Shown: positions 1-10,008 of the stretch, piece after piece
Numbering within the stretch: position 1 is the stretch's first letter
How the letters are laid out: each line of letters opens with the position of its first letter
From: an uncultured Mucilaginibacter sp.
Lineage (GTDB): Bacteria; Bacteroidota; Bacteroidia; Sphingobacteriales; Sphingobacteriaceae
Direction: 5' to 3'
Assembly (NCBI GenBank): GCA_903864275.1
Contig: CAIPFE010000052.1
Location: 1 to 64,000, forward strand
Length of the DNA stretch: 64,000 nt
Made by a program: the position numbers and the translations under genes
Notes under the pieces: generated by a model
Seen by the model: only the letters and a program-made list of their open reading frames with translations
What the model was told of the DNA's origin: nothing
The model's database searches: none

Positions 1-3000
1 GGGATGGCAGTTACGCTGCCCACGGTTAAGGCAACGCTTCCTGATGTCGAACCTGAGGCAACTGTTATGCCGTTAACTGTTACCGAAGACGTCGCATCGG
101 TTACGGTTGGGGTTACGGTTATTGAAGTTGTAGCGCTGGTTGGTTCATTAACTATATAACTGTTTGTGGCTGACGAGAACGCAGGGCTCAACGTACCGGT
201 ACCACTAATAGCCATGGCTGAAAGCGTTTTTATAGTCGAAGGCGCCGCACGGGTTATTGTTACGATGTACGAATTGGTAACAGTACCATCTGACGAAGTT
301 ACTGTGGTTGTAATAGTGTTGTTGCCTACAGCTAAAAACACTGCTGTTCCGGAGCCTGACGCTACCGGTGTGCTATTAACCGTTATGGTGCCGCCTAAAT
401 TACTTGTTGGCGTAACAGTGACAGACGAGTTGCCTGTGAAAGGTACACTTTGGGTGTAACCGGTGCTTTGCCCGGTGCTAAATGCCGGGGTTAACGCCCC
501 TGTACTGAATACCAGGTTTGCAAGCGATGCTGTGCTTGATTGCACTACCAGCGATACGTTATAAGTATCGATAACAGTTCCATCCTGCGATGTTACCACT
601 ACGCTGATAGGATTAACGCCTGTAACTAAGCTATTGATCGTTGCTGCAGTACCTGATGCTGTCGCTGTCCCATTAACTGTTATTGAAGCAGTTCCGTCAG
701 TAAGGGTTGGGGTTACAGTTGCAGACGTTGTTCCGGCAAGTACGGTTGCCGAATAGCTGAACGTACCCGACGCGAATGTTGGTGTAAGCGGCGTTGCCAA
801 TGTTGCCAATGCCAGGCTTGAAAGCGTTGCCACGTTTGACTGACGTGTTACAGTTATATCGTATTCTTTTGTTGCTGAAGCGTCAGACGAAGTTACAACT
901 ATGGCGATGAAGTTGGTGGTAACGCCGGTATTTGATAAACTCAACGCTGACGAAGCCGACCCGGATGTTACGGGTACGATTGCGCCGCCGTTTACCTGTA
1001 CAGTAATGGTACCCGCCACACTGCTGGTTGGGGTAACAGTGATGGTTGAGTTTGCGAAAGGCACAGTCGCCGAATAGGCGAATGTAGCTGTGTTAAATAC
1101 GGGGTTCAACGTACCTGCGCTCATCGTAAGGGCTGTAAGCGCCGCTACGTTTGATTGTACAATTACATTTAAGTTATAAGTAGCAGTTGTTGTGCCATCC
1201 TGGGCTGTTATTACGGTAGTTACCGCATTATTGCCGGTAACTAAACCGCTGATGAGTATGCCCGTTCCTGAAGCTACTGTGGTGCCGTTTACTTTTACGG
1301 TAGCAAATGCATTGGTAGTGGTCGGGGTTACAGTTATTGATGTTGTTCCGTTAGGTACGCTTGTGGAATAGCTGGTTGTACCCGATGCAAATACCGGACT
1401 AAGTGTTCCAGCGCTTACAGTAAAGGCCGAAAGTGTGGCCACGTTCGAAACGCGGGTAACTACAATATTATATGTTTTGATGGTTGTGAGATCCTGTGCG
1501 GTTACTACGATAGGGATGCTATTGGTACCTACGATCAAGCCTGACACGGTCCTTGGACTGCCTGAGCTTGTTCCTACCCCGTTAACTGTCATCGTCGCTG
1601 TTGCGTCTGCTTCGGTTGCGGTTATCTGGATGGACGTGCTCGCATTAGGTACGGTAGAAGTATAGTTCAACGTAGCAGGAGCAAATGATGGGCTTATCGC
1701 CGTTGCAGGCGCGGTAACGGTAAGGGCCGAAAGCGTCGCATTTGTGGAAGCCGGCGTCCGTGTTATTAAAATAGTATAAACTGCGGTTATGGAGTTTTTC
1801 GTTACGTTAATTACAACGGTATTAAGGCCCGAAGCTAAGTTTACAGTAGTCGAGGTGCCGGTGGCAAATGTCGCAGCTGTACCGTTCACCGTCCCCGTCA
1901 TGGTACTTCCGGTTAAGGTTGGGGTAACCCGCACAGAAGTTGTGGTAAACGCTTCAGTGGCCGTATAAACTACGGTGCCGCCGGCAAAGGTTGGAACTAA
2001 TGTCGTTGTTGGTGTTGTAAGCGTCAGGCCGGTAAGCTGTTGTGCAGATACAGGCGCCTGGCCTACATATAAAGTATAAGTTTGGGTAGTTACGCCATCC
2101 TGAGCCGTTACTTTTATTGCAACGGTAGTAGTGCCGCCTGCAGCTACTAATGGAATTGCTGAGGATGTGGCTCCCGAGCCTATTGCTACAGGGGCCCCGC
2201 CGTTAACCGATATGGTCATCGCGCTGAAAGTTACGTCAGCAACGGTTGGGACAACTGTTACAGCACCTGTTCCGTTAGCTTCGTTCACCAGATAAGTTGT
2301 TGTACCCGATGTGAATGTCGGGTTAAACGTACCTGAACTGATGGTCAGGGTGTTAAGGTTTGCATTTGACGACGCTGCGGGGCGGGTTACGGTTAATGTA
2401 TAAGCTTGCTGTGTTACGCCATCCTGCGCGGTAACTGTTACTACGACAGAATTACTGCCGACATTTAACGGAAGTGCTGAAGATGCTGATCCGGAGGTTA
2501 CCGCTACGGCAGATGCTGCGTTTACTTTAACTGTTATAGAAGCAGTTGCATCAGTTACCGTTGGTGTAACGGTCATTGATGCAGTGTTAATTGGCACAGT
2601 GCCGGTATAGCTAAATGTACCCGATGCAAAGGATGGGGTTAACGTGAACGATGGCGTTGTTAACAAACTTGAAAGCGTTGCTACACTTGAACCCGGCGTG
2701 CGTGTTACGGTTAACGTATAAGTATCCGTTGAATTATCCTGGGCAGTTACAACTATAGTGATGGTATTTGCACCTGAAGCCAAAGCCAGTGCGCCTGATG
2801 CCGTTCCGGATGTTACAGCAACAGGGGTCCCTCCCGCTGTATTTCCAGGATTCACCGCTACCGTGATCGACTTATAAAATGTCGCATCTGAAGCTGTCGG
2901 TGTTACGGTTATCGATGAAGTGGTAAAAGGTACAGTTGCGGTATAGATGTTTGTGCCCGATGCAAATGTTGGGCTAAACGTTGTACCTGGGTTAGTTGAC

Positions 3001-4910
3001 AGGCTTGCAAGCGTAGATATTGTCGAGGCCGCCGTACGGGTTACCGTCAGCGTGTAAGTATCTGTTGAATTATCCTGCGCAGTTACCACTATAGTAATGG
3101 TATTTGCTCCGACAGCTAAAGCCAGGGCGCCGGATTGCGTTCCGGATGTTACAGAGATCGGGGTTCCTCCCGCGGTTAATCCCGGGTTCACCGATGCTGT
3201 TATCGACTTGTAATTTACAGCATCTGTTGCTGTTGGGGTTACGGTTATCGATGCAGTGGTAAAAGGAACCGTTGCTGAATAGCTGGTTGTGCCTGATACA
3301 AAAGACCCTTCGTTAAAAGTTGTAGCCGGGGTGGTAGTGAGGCTTGCAAGTGTTGATATTGACGAAGCCGCACTTTGGGTTACTGTTAATGTATAAGTAT
3401 CGGTTGTTGTACCATCCTGGGCAGTCACTACTATAGTGATGGTATTTGCACCTACTGCCAAAGCCAGGGGGCCCGATGGGCTTCCTGATGTTACTGAGAT
3501 CGGGGTTCCGCCGGCTGTATTTCCCGGGTTTACCGATGCTGTTATCGATTGATAGGTTGGGTCGGCTGTTGGGGTTACCGTAATGGAATTTGTTCCATTG
3601 GGCACCGTTGTGGTATAGCTGGTTGTGCCGGAAACAAAGCCTGTATTAAATGTCGTGCTCGGGGTAGTGGTCAGGCTTGATAGTGTTGCGTTATTTGATT
3701 GCCTGGTTAATGTTATAGTATAAACACCGGTGGTTACGCCATCCTGCGCGGTTACCGTGGTGGTGATGGTGTTGCTGCCGATGTTTAAATTGGCAGTGGC
3801 CGGTGTTACTGCTACTCCCGTGCCCGGATCTACTGGTACCGAAACGGGGGCCCCGCCATTTACCACTAATGATACGGTAGCTGTTGGATCGGTGACGGTT
3901 GGGGTTACGGTTACAGATGTTGTCGCGCTGGATACACTGGCTGCCGTAAAGGCGCCCGGGGTGACCGGTGATCCACCAGGGATGGGTGGGCTTAACCCTC
4001 CTGAACTCAGCACCAGGTTATTAAGCGTTGCGATAGTTGAGGCCTGGCGGTTTACTGTTAATGTGTAAGTGGTGTTGTTATTGGAAAGATCGAATGGAGT
4101 TATTTTTACAAGGATAGTATTTGAACCGGGATTTAACGAAATTGGAGGCGAGTCGGACCCCGATGTCAATGTTCCTACGGTTACACTGTTCGCAGTTAAA
4201 GTTATTGTACCCGGGTTAGTCAGGTCAGCCAGTATTGCATTAACCGTCATGCTTGTTGTTGCATTAGGCACGCTTGCGGTATAGTTCACTACGCCCGATG
4301 CAAAAGCTGTGCTCGAAGGGCTGGTACCTGATTGGGTCAGCGTAAGGGCGCCTCCCGCGTTGGCGGTAAGGTTTGTAAGGCTCGCGTTTGAAGTGCTGGT
4401 TAAAAAACCTAATGTATTGCCAGATGTAGATGAGATATTATAATTTGCTTTATTTGGCGGGGAAGTATTGTAGTCAACCACCATTACCTGGTAAGCGGTG
4501 CCTGCTGTTAAACCCGAAATGGTTACGGTTGAAGCCGTACTGGCGCTTAAAACGACATACCAGCCCGATGTTCCCACCTGGTTATTGTTAACAACATCAT
4601 ACACCCCGGGGTTATTGGCAATATAATTGGTTGTCGTGATTACGCCGCCCGTGATCGGCGGAGCCGTAAATGTGGACCCCTGGAACACAAAGACGTCCCT
4701 CTTTGCACCGGCGCCCGGCGTCCAGTTCAGCGTCGCGCCGGTTCCCGTCACAGCCGAAATAATAACGTTACTCGATTGTGTGGCCGGTGTTACCTGCGCT
4801 TGCACATAATTGCCAAAGACAAATAGAAACCCAAAAACCAGCATCATTATTTTGCCGGCGCTTGTTGCTGTTTTAAACAGTTTCGGTGAAGTGGGTACAG
4901 TTGTGTTCAT
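1..4910 (-). CDS. Large secreted repeat protein (cadherin-like beta-sandwich repeats), C-terminus outside window
   Basis: The minus-strand frame is open from an ATG at 4910 to the left edge, so about 1636 residues are visible and the C-terminus is missing. Residues 1-40 form a signal peptide: a basic start, a hydrophobic stretch (MMLVFGFLFVFGNY) and a cut near VQAQ. Residues 40-150 resemble a fibronectin type III domain (TLNWTPG, VTISGLTAGTAYQ). After that I count about 13 repeats of roughly 100 residues, each ending in a TYTLTVTR-like strand, typical of the cadherin-like beta-sandwich family. It is a paralogue of the gene ending at 6710, which has a T9SS type-B sorting domain, so this one probably has the same domain beyond the edge (inference). 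The likely role is a cell-surface or secreted adhesin; the ligand is unknown. Long plus-strand frames over this gene are mirror images of the repeats. Confidence 0.85.
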   Translation of the reverse strand, partial: MNTTVPTSPKLFKTATSAGKIMMLVFGFLFVFGNYVQAQVTPATQSSNVIISAVTGTGATLNWTPGAGAKRDVFVFQGSTFTAPPITGGVITTTNYIANNPGVYDVVNNNQVGTSGWYVVLSASTASTVTISGLTAGTAYQVMVVDYNTSPPNKANYNISSTSGNTLGFLTSTSNASLTNLTANAGGALTLTQSGTSPSSTAFASGVVNYTASVPNATTSMTVNAILADLTNPGTITLTANSVTVGTLTSGSDSPPISLNPGSNTILVKITPFDLSNNNTTYTLTVNRQASTIATLNNLVLSSGGLSPPIPGGSPVTPGAFTAASVSSATTSVTVTPTVTDPTATVSLVVNGGAPVSVPVDPGTGVAVTPATANLNIGSNTITTTVTAQDGVTTGVYTITLTRQSNNATLSSLTTTPSTTFNTGFVSGTTSYTTTVPNGTNSITVTPTADPTYQSITASVNPGNTAGGTPISVTSGSPSGPLALAVGANTITIVVTAQDGTTTDTYTLTVTQSAASSISTLASLTTTPATTFNEGSFVSGTTSYSATVPFTTASITVTPTATDAVNYKSITASVNPGLTAGGTPISVTSGTQSGALALAVGANTITIVVTAQDNSTDTYTLTVTRTAASTISTLASLSTNPGTTFSPTFASGTNIYTATVPFTTSSITVTPTASDATFYKSITVAVNPGNTAGGTPVAVTSGTASGALALASGANTITIVVTAQDNSTDTYTLTVTRTPGSSVATLSSLLTTPSFTLTPSFASGTFSYTGTVPINTASMTVTPTVTDATASITVKVNAASAVAVTSGSASSALPLNVGSNSVVVTVTAQDGVTQQAYTLTVTRPAASSNANLNTLTISSGTFNPTFTSGTTTYLVNEANGTGAVTVVPTVADVTFSAMTISVNGGAPVAIGSGATSSAIPLVAAGGTTTVAIKVTAQDGVTTQTYTLYVGQAPVSAQQLTGLTLTTPTTTLVPTFAGGTVVYTATEAFTTTSVRVTPTLTGSTMTGTVNGTAATFATGTSTTVNLASGLNTVVINVTKNSITAVYTILITRTPASTNATLSALTVTAPATAISPSFAPATLNYTSTVPNASTSIQITATEADATATMTVNGVGTSSGSPRTVSGLIVGTNSIPIVVTAQDLTTIKTYNIVVTRVSNVATLSAFTVSAGTLSPVFASGTTSYSTSVPNGTTSITVTPTTTNAFATVKVNGTTVASGTGILISGLVTGNNAVTTVITAQDGTTTATYNLNVIVQSNVAALTALTMSAGTLNPVFNTATFAYSATVPFANSTITVTPTSSVAGTITVQVNGGAIVPVTSGSASSALSLSNTGVTTNFIAIVVTSSDASATKEYDITVTRQSNVATLSSLALATLATPLTPTFASGTFSYSATVLAGTTSATVTPTLTDGTASITVNGTATASGTAATINSLVTGVNPISVVVTSQDGTVIDTYNVSLVVQSSTASLANLVFSTGALTPAFSTGQSTGYTQSVPFTGNSSVTVTPTSNLGGTITVNSTPVASGSGTAVFLAVGNNTITTTVTSSDGTVTNSYIVTITRAAPSTIKTLSAMAISGTGTLSPAFSSATNSYIVNEPTSATTSITVTPTVTDATSSVTVNGITVASGSTSGSVALTVGSVTAI

Positions 4911-5621
4911 GTTTTTATTTTTTTTAATGCTTTAATCAAAATTAAATCGGGGTATAAAGGGGGCCAAAAAAACTGATCCCGTTTTTTTATGGCTATAAAA
5001 AACAGGTTATATGGTTTAATAAAACGCGTCAGCAATTATGCTTCGCGGAATTTTTAATGAAAAGAACATGGGCTTTTACCCTGACCGGGGCGTAAGCGTG
5101 ATTTGGTTTTCGTGTTGCAAAAGCACTGCTGCCATGCAATAAAGCTCTAAATGATTCGTTAAGAAAATGTAAAAGTTTTTTCATATTCTATATAATTGCA
5201 ATAGGTCAAAAAAAATAAAATTGAATTTTTAAAAAATAAATTCTTTTAAAAAACAATTGAATCCTTTGCTTGTTAATGTACAACAGACCAAATAATAAAC
5301 TATCCGATCCTTACGAGTTATAAGCAATAACAATGCTAAGGGGGCTTGAAAGTAGAAATTATATCAGGAATAACAAACGTGTTGCGCGATTTTCGGCGAA
5401 AATTGCGTTTTTTAGCAACTTTATTAACCAATAATTATTGGCGCTCTGCCTAATAATTAATAAAGTGCTTAATTTCAGAACAATTTATATAAAAAAATTT
5501 CCCCGGCAAGGGGATTGGGACTTCCCCAATTTGGGGAATTATTTATGCTGGATACTATTTTCCCAATGATTTTTGATGAAAAACGAGGCCGATGAGCAAC
5601 CGGGGAAATTTTTATCCCCTT
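4911..5621. other. Non-coding gap upstream of the repeat adhesin
   Basis: This AT-rich stretch has no credible gene. It must hold the promoter of the adhesin starting at 4910, but I cannot place one with confidence. A small palindrome with arms TTCCCCAA/TTGGGGAA lies at 5522-5538 near the start of the repeat array. Confidence 0.6.
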
Positions 5622-6060
5622 TTTGTCATTGCGGGGAGAAACAGCGAAAACTTTGTCATTGCGGGGAGGAACAACGAAGCAATCTCGTCGCCATGCATAA
5701 CCGCCATGCACGCGCATTACCCCCATTTTGTCATTGCGAGGAGGAACGACGAAGCAATCTCCTCGCCTTGCATAACCGCCATGCACGCGCATTACCCCCA
5801 CTTTGTCATTGCGAGGAGGAACGACGAAGCAATCTCGTCGCCTTGCATAACCGCCATGCACGCGCATTACCCCCACTTTGTCATTGCGAGGAGGAACGAC
5901 GAAGCAATCTCCTCGCCATGCATAACCGCCATGCACGCGCATTACCCCCACTTTGTCATTGCGAGGAGGAACGACGAAGCAATCTCGTCGCCATGCATGG
6001 ACGCCATGCACGCAGGTTACCTGTCAGCCACGAGATTGCTTCGTACCTCGCAATGACAAA
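5622..6060. repeat. REP-like repeat array, 75-bp tandem units closed by an inverted copy
   Basis: The motif TTTGTCATTGCGAGGAGG recurs with its TCATTG core at 5656, 5731, 5806, 5881 and 5956, an exact 75-bp period, with a partial copy at 5622. Each unit carries GACGAAGCAATCTC followed by a CCGCCATGCACGCG stretch. The array ends at 6032-6060 with the motif inverted (GAGATTGCTTCG, then CTCGCAATGACAAA). This is the widespread CATTGCGAGG palindromic repeat type. Because 75 is divisible by three and the unit lacks stops in several frames, long open frames appear on both strands here; I regard them as artefacts. Confidence 0.85.
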
Positions 6061-6129
6061 GTTTTCTTAGGCCTTACCTAATCTGGGTATAGAATGCTGT
6101 AATTCATCGCAAATAATTATTTTAGCTTT

Positions 6130-6426
6130 ATGAAAAAGCATGAGTATGCTATTTATATTATGACAAATAAATCAAACACTGTATTTTATGTCGGCGTTAC
6201 CAGTGATTTGTTAGGTCGGGTTTATGATCATAAAAATGAAACATATAAAGGATTCACGGCTACTTACAAATGTCACAAGCTGGCGTATTATGAAGAATAC
6301 CAATGGATACAAGATGCCATAGGAAGAGAAAAGCAGCTTAAAGCAGGCTCAAGGCAAAAGAAAATCGATTTAATAATAGCTGCCAATCCTTCATGGAGTG
6401 ATTTGAGCGATGGATGGTATGATTGA
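6130..6426 (+). CDS. Small GIY-YIG domain nuclease
   Basis: This 98-residue protein is almost entirely one GIY-YIG endonuclease domain. The GIY half is degenerate (YAIYIMTNK), the YIG half reads FYVGVTSDL, and it is followed by the conserved Arg in LLGRVYDHK and a late Glu in GREKQLK. The architecture matches the stand-alone, UvrC-N-terminal-like GIY-YIG proteins common in Bacteroidota. These are metal-dependent nucleases by fold, and their cellular role is not established. The gene is alone, sits between REP-like repeats on both sides (5622-6060 and 6496-6707), and separates two paralogous adhesin genes. That setting suggests co-mobility with the repeats, which is inference. The ATG at 6130 gives the standard N-terminus. 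Confidence 0.85.
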   Translation: MKKHEYAIYIMTNKSNTVFYVGVTSDLLGRVYDHKNETYKGFTATYKCHKLAYYEEYQWIQDAIGREKQLKAGSRQKKIDLIIAANPSWSDLSDGWYD

Positions 6427-6495
6427 TTGAATGGGTGTAAAATGACTTTATTTTAACTACCATTTTGAACTGGGCATAAGTGAAGCCTAATAAAC

Positions 6496-6593
6496 TTTGT
6501 CATTGCGAGGAGGAACGACGAAGCAATCTCGTCGCCGTGCACGCACATGACTTATCAGCGACGAGATTGCCACGCTTCGCTCGCAATGACAAA
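6496..6593. repeat. REP-like inverted pair
   Basis: A forward TTTGTCATTGCGAGGAGG copy at 6496 faces an inverted copy ending CTCGCAATGACAAA at 6593, with GCAATCTCGTCG and CGACGAGATTGC as the inner arms. The roughly 98-bp unit can fold into a long imperfect hairpin. It is the same family as the 5622-6060 array. Confidence 0.8.
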
Positions 6594-6602
6594 TGGGTAA
6601 AC

Positions 6603-6707
6603 TTTGTCATTGCGAGGAGGAATGACAGAAATCCCTTCGCTATGCACGCGGACTACCTGTCAGCGACGAGATTGCGGCTCCGCCTATCGGCGGATCGCAA
6701 TGACAAA
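6603..6707. repeat. REP-like inverted pair abutting an adhesin stop codon
   Basis: This second head-to-head pair has a forward core at 6603 and an inverted core ending at 6707. It ends three bases before the stop codon of the minus-strand adhesin (6710-6712). It could stabilise the 3' end of that mRNA or act as its terminator. The forward arm is diverged (GGAATGACAGAAATCCCTTC). Confidence 0.75.
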
Positions 6708-6709
6708 GA

Positions 6710-9700
6710 TCAGTATTTGAGAATAATGTACCCGGTTTTGTTCCTGATTTGCCCCTTAACAGTATAGTCGAGCGAGTAGAAATATGTGCCGGGTTGCTGC
6801 ATTTTACCATTGATGCTGGAGTGGCCATCGAATGTTTTTGAACTGTTATCATAGCCTTTGGCCTGGTACACCAAAGCGCCGTTCCTGTCGATAATTGTTA
6901 AATTATTATCCGGGTAGGCTGCTATCCCATCGATGGTAAGCACATCGTTAATACCGTCGCCGTTTGGCGAAACCCCTTCATGTACCAGTACCCCATCATT
7001 TTCAATCGCAACAATGTCTGCCGGTTTCGTAACACTTACTGCCTGTGCTGGTTGGTAAAGGCTCATTAACGGGCCGGAAGCCCTGGTTACAGTTATCGAA
7101 AAGGTCCTTGTTGTTACCCCGTCCTGTGCGGTAACCACGGTATTAATGGTATTGAAGCCAACAGCCAAAGCAATACTTCCAGATGGCATACCTGATGATA
7201 CCGGTGTACCGTTCACGGTCTCCGTCGCGTTAGGGTCCTGCGTTGTTGACGTTACCGTTACTGATGTAGTAGCGTTACTCACGGACGTGCTGTAAGTTGT
7301 TGTGCTGCCGAACGTACCGGTATTTGTCAGGACGGAAGCGGGCGTCAATTTTATATTGCTCAGTACGGCATTGCTTGATGGCGCACGGGTTACGGCTATC
7401 GAGTAGGTATGGGTTGTTGTTCCATCCTGGGCGGTTACAATGGTATTTATGGTCGTAGTGGCCCCCTCCGGTAAAGCTATGGAACCGGAGGCTGTTCCTG
7501 AAGTTACGGCGGCGCCGTTTACAGTTACCGTAGCGTTTGCATCAGCGGTTGTCGGCGTAACTGTTACCGAAGCTGTAGCAAAGCCGACGGATGTTGTATA
7601 GGTGGTTGTGCTGCCAACCGTACCAGTATTAGTTAGTGTTGATGCAGGGGTTAGCTTTATGGAACTCAACAGGGCATTGTTGGATATCCTGGTTACAATA
7701 ATTATATAACTCCATGTTGTCACCCCGTCCGAAGCAGTTACAACGATATTGATGGCATTTTCACCAACAGCCAGGGGAATGCTTCCGGATGCTGTTCCCG
7801 AAGTCACCGTTATACCGTTCACTGTTATTGTAGCATTTGGGTCAATAGCAGTAGGCGTAACCTTTACTGATGTGGTAGCATTGCTGACCGATGTGGTATA
7901 GGTGGTTGTGCTGCCATCCGTGCCGGCATTTGTTAATGTTGAAGCAGGCGTAAGCTTTATGGTACTGAGGAAGGCATTACTTGAAATCCTGGTTACAGTA
8001 ATGGAATAGGTCCGGGTGGTTGTTCCGTCCTGGGCAGTTACTACCGTGTTGATGGTAGTGTTACCAACAGGCAAAGCAATAGACCCCGATGCCGTTCCTG
8101 AAAGCACCGTTATACCGTTTACTTTTACCGTCGCATTAGCATCCTGTGTGGTTGGCGTAACCGTTACCGAGGTAGTAGCGTTGCCGACCGATGCCGTGTA
8201 CGTTGTTGTGTTGCCAACCGTGCCGGTATTGGTTAGCGGTGAAGTGGGCGTCAGCTTAATGGCGCTCAACAAGGCATTATTTGACGGCGCGCGGTTTACG
8301 GCTATCGAATAAATTCTGGTCGTTGTTCCGTCTTGTGCAGTTACTACTGTATTGATAGTGGTGGTACCACCCTCTGCTAATGCAATGGCGCCTGATGCCG
8401 TCCCTGATGCTACTACTACGCCGTTCACTTTTATCGTTGCATTTGGATCACCGGCTGTCGGCGTAACCGTTACCGATGCGGTGGCATTGCTGACCGATGT
8501 GGTGTACGTTGTTGTATTGCCCACAGTGCCGGTATTGGTTAATGTTGAAGTGGGGGTCAGTTTGATGGTGTTTAGCGAGGCGTTAGTTGATACCCTGGTT
8601 ACAATTATTGAATAAGTACGGGTTGTTATTCCATCCTCGGCGGTCACTACCGTATTAATAGTGTTGTCGCCGACAGCCAGGGCAATACTTGAGGATGCCG
8701 ACCCTGATATTACTGCCGTACCGCTTACTGTTATGGTCGCTTTCGGATCAACAGCGGTGGGCGTAACCTTTACTGATGTGGTGGCATTACTTACCAATGT
8801 GGTGTACGTGGTTGTTGTACCGGTTGTACCCGTATTAACCAGCACCGAAGATGGCGTAAGCTTTATCGAACTTAACAAGGCATTGGCCAATAATAAATGC
8901 ATTACCTCGCCGCCATGAGTTCCATCGTCGCCATCAATGGCAAAAACATTAGCGTTGTTAAGTATAGCTATGCCCCATGGATAATATATAGCGTTAGTAT
9001 GCATCGGGCCGAAAAATACGGAAGCGGCGCCACCACCTGCAGGATATTCAAGCAGTTTATAACCGGAACCGCTATTCTCTGAACTAAAAAGGTTGCCCGA
9101 AGCATCAAACGCCAGGGCGGAACAATACGTTCCTGCAGAAATAATGGTAGCCGCGTATGCAGAAGCAGCAGTCAATTTATAAACATGCCCACCATCAATA
9201 ATGGAAGGCGTATTGCTGAAAGCATCTGCAACATATACATCGCCGTTAGCAGCTACAGCCAAACCGGTAGGATAGGCGTAGCCAGCGCCTGTTTTTAAGT
9301 TGTCATATAAAACAGTGCCGACCGAATTAGCTACGCTGTTTGCAGCGTACTTAACCACAGCGTAAGTTGTATGTGCGGCATCATACTCCGTATCATATAA
9401 GTTACCGGCGGCGTCAACAGCAAGCGCGGTAAAATACCTGCCCGTTTGCAAAGTAGAGGCGGCGTAAGTATTATTACTACTGTTGTAAGTAAGCTTGATA
9501 ATGGAACCGCTGCTGCTTGTAAAATCTGTAGAAATATAAACATTCCCGTTGCCGGTTACCGCCAGGCCCCATGGATAATCGCCAATTTCGTGGGTAAGCC
9601 CGGTATAGACGACAAAAGGCGAGCCTGTGCCGTTTGCGTACCTTTCAACCTCATAAGTTGCCCCTGCAGTGCCGGGTGTAACCCTGGTAATGTATAAATT

Positions 9701-9847
9701 ATTATTTAGATCCCTGGTCAATGCTGTATATAAACCTCCGCTTTCAATGGGAACACCGGTAAACTGTGCCCTGGCAGGGAGTGCTGCCCAGGCAAAAAGA
9801 ATTATTACTGAAAAAATGTAAAATCCTTTTGAAGTAAATTTTTTCAT
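6710..9847 (-). CDS. Secreted NHL/beta-sandwich repeat protein with T9SS type-B sorting domain
   Basis: I place the start at the ATG at 9847, giving 1045 residues. The upstream in-frame ATG at 9895 would add 16 residues before an ordinary signal peptide (MKKFTSKGFYIFSVIILFAW, then ARAQ). Residues of about 30-320 hold NHL/SMP-30-like propeller repeats (NGNVYISTDF, AAGNLYDTEY, NGDVYVADAF). Six cadherin-like beta-sandwich repeats of about 100 residues follow, each opening LSxIKLTPxS and closing RTYSIxVTR. The last 95 residues are a gliding-motility/CHU_C type-B sorting domain (SPNGDGINDVLTIDG, NRNG-like DRNGALVYQ, GTYFYSLDY, GYIILKY end). The protein should therefore cross the outer membrane by the type IX system and stay on the surface or be released. 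Its ligand is unknown. Confidence 0.9.
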   Translation of the reverse strand: MKKFTSKGFYIFSVIILFAWAALPARAQFTGVPIESGGLYTALTRDLNNNLYITRVTPGTAGATYEVERYANGTGSPFVVYTGLTHEIGDYPWGLAVTGNGNVYISTDFTSSSGSIIKLTYNSSNNTYAASTLQTGRYFTALAVDAAGNLYDTEYDAAHTTYAVVKYAANSVANSVGTVLYDNLKTGAGYAYPTGLAVAANGDVYVADAFSNTPSIIDGGHVYKLTAASAYAATIISAGTYCSALAFDASGNLFSSENSGSGYKLLEYPAGGGAASVFFGPMHTNAIYYPWGIAILNNANVFAIDGDDGTHGGEVMHLLLANALLSSIKLTPSSVLVNTGTTGTTTTYTTLVSNATTSVKVTPTAVDPKATITVSGTAVISGSASSSIALAVGDNTINTVVTAEDGITTRTYSIIVTRVSTNASLNTIKLTPTSTLTNTGTVGNTTTYTTSVSNATASVTVTPTAGDPNATIKVNGVVVASGTASGAIALAEGGTTTINTVVTAQDGTTTRIYSIAVNRAPSNNALLSAIKLTPTSPLTNTGTVGNTTTYTASVGNATTSVTVTPTTQDANATVKVNGITVLSGTASGSIALPVGNTTINTVVTAQDGTTTRTYSITVTRISSNAFLSTIKLTPASTLTNAGTDGSTTTYTTSVSNATTSVKVTPTAIDPNATITVNGITVTSGTASGSIPLAVGENAINIVVTASDGVTTWSYIIIVTRISNNALLSSIKLTPASTLTNTGTVGSTTTYTTSVGFATASVTVTPTTADANATVTVNGAAVTSGTASGSIALPEGATTTINTIVTAQDGTTTHTYSIAVTRAPSSNAVLSNIKLTPASVLTNTGTFGSTTTYSTSVSNATTSVTVTSTTQDPNATETVNGTPVSSGMPSGSIALAVGFNTINTVVTAQDGVTTRTFSITVTRASGPLMSLYQPAQAVSVTKPADIVAIENDGVLVHEGVSPNGDGINDVLTIDGIAAYPDNNLTIIDRNGALVYQAKGYDNSSKTFDGHSSINGKMQQPGTYFYSLDYTVKGQIRNKTGYIILKY

Positions 9848-10008
9848 ACGTTCGGTTTTAGATACACAGCGGAGTTTTTCCGGTTGCTCACACATCTTTT
9901 ATGCACCGGATCTTATACGAAAGCCCGGCTTATTAACCCCCCGGCAGGATGACAAAAAACGCTTTTTAACAGCCTTGTCATCATCGGCAGAGCCGATATA
10001 TCGGACTT

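Noticed and set aside
5656..6000. CRISPR array
   Set aside because: The whole 75-bp unit repeats with no unique spacers, and no cas genes are nearby.
5475..6070. Open frames of 154-178 residues on both strands over the repeat array
   Set aside because: They are a by-product of the 75-bp (25-codon) tandem repeat, and the peptides simply repeat with it.
8016..8918. Plus-strand frames over the beta-sandwich adhesin
   Set aside because: They mirror the repeats of the minus-strand gene, which has a signal peptide and sorting domain.
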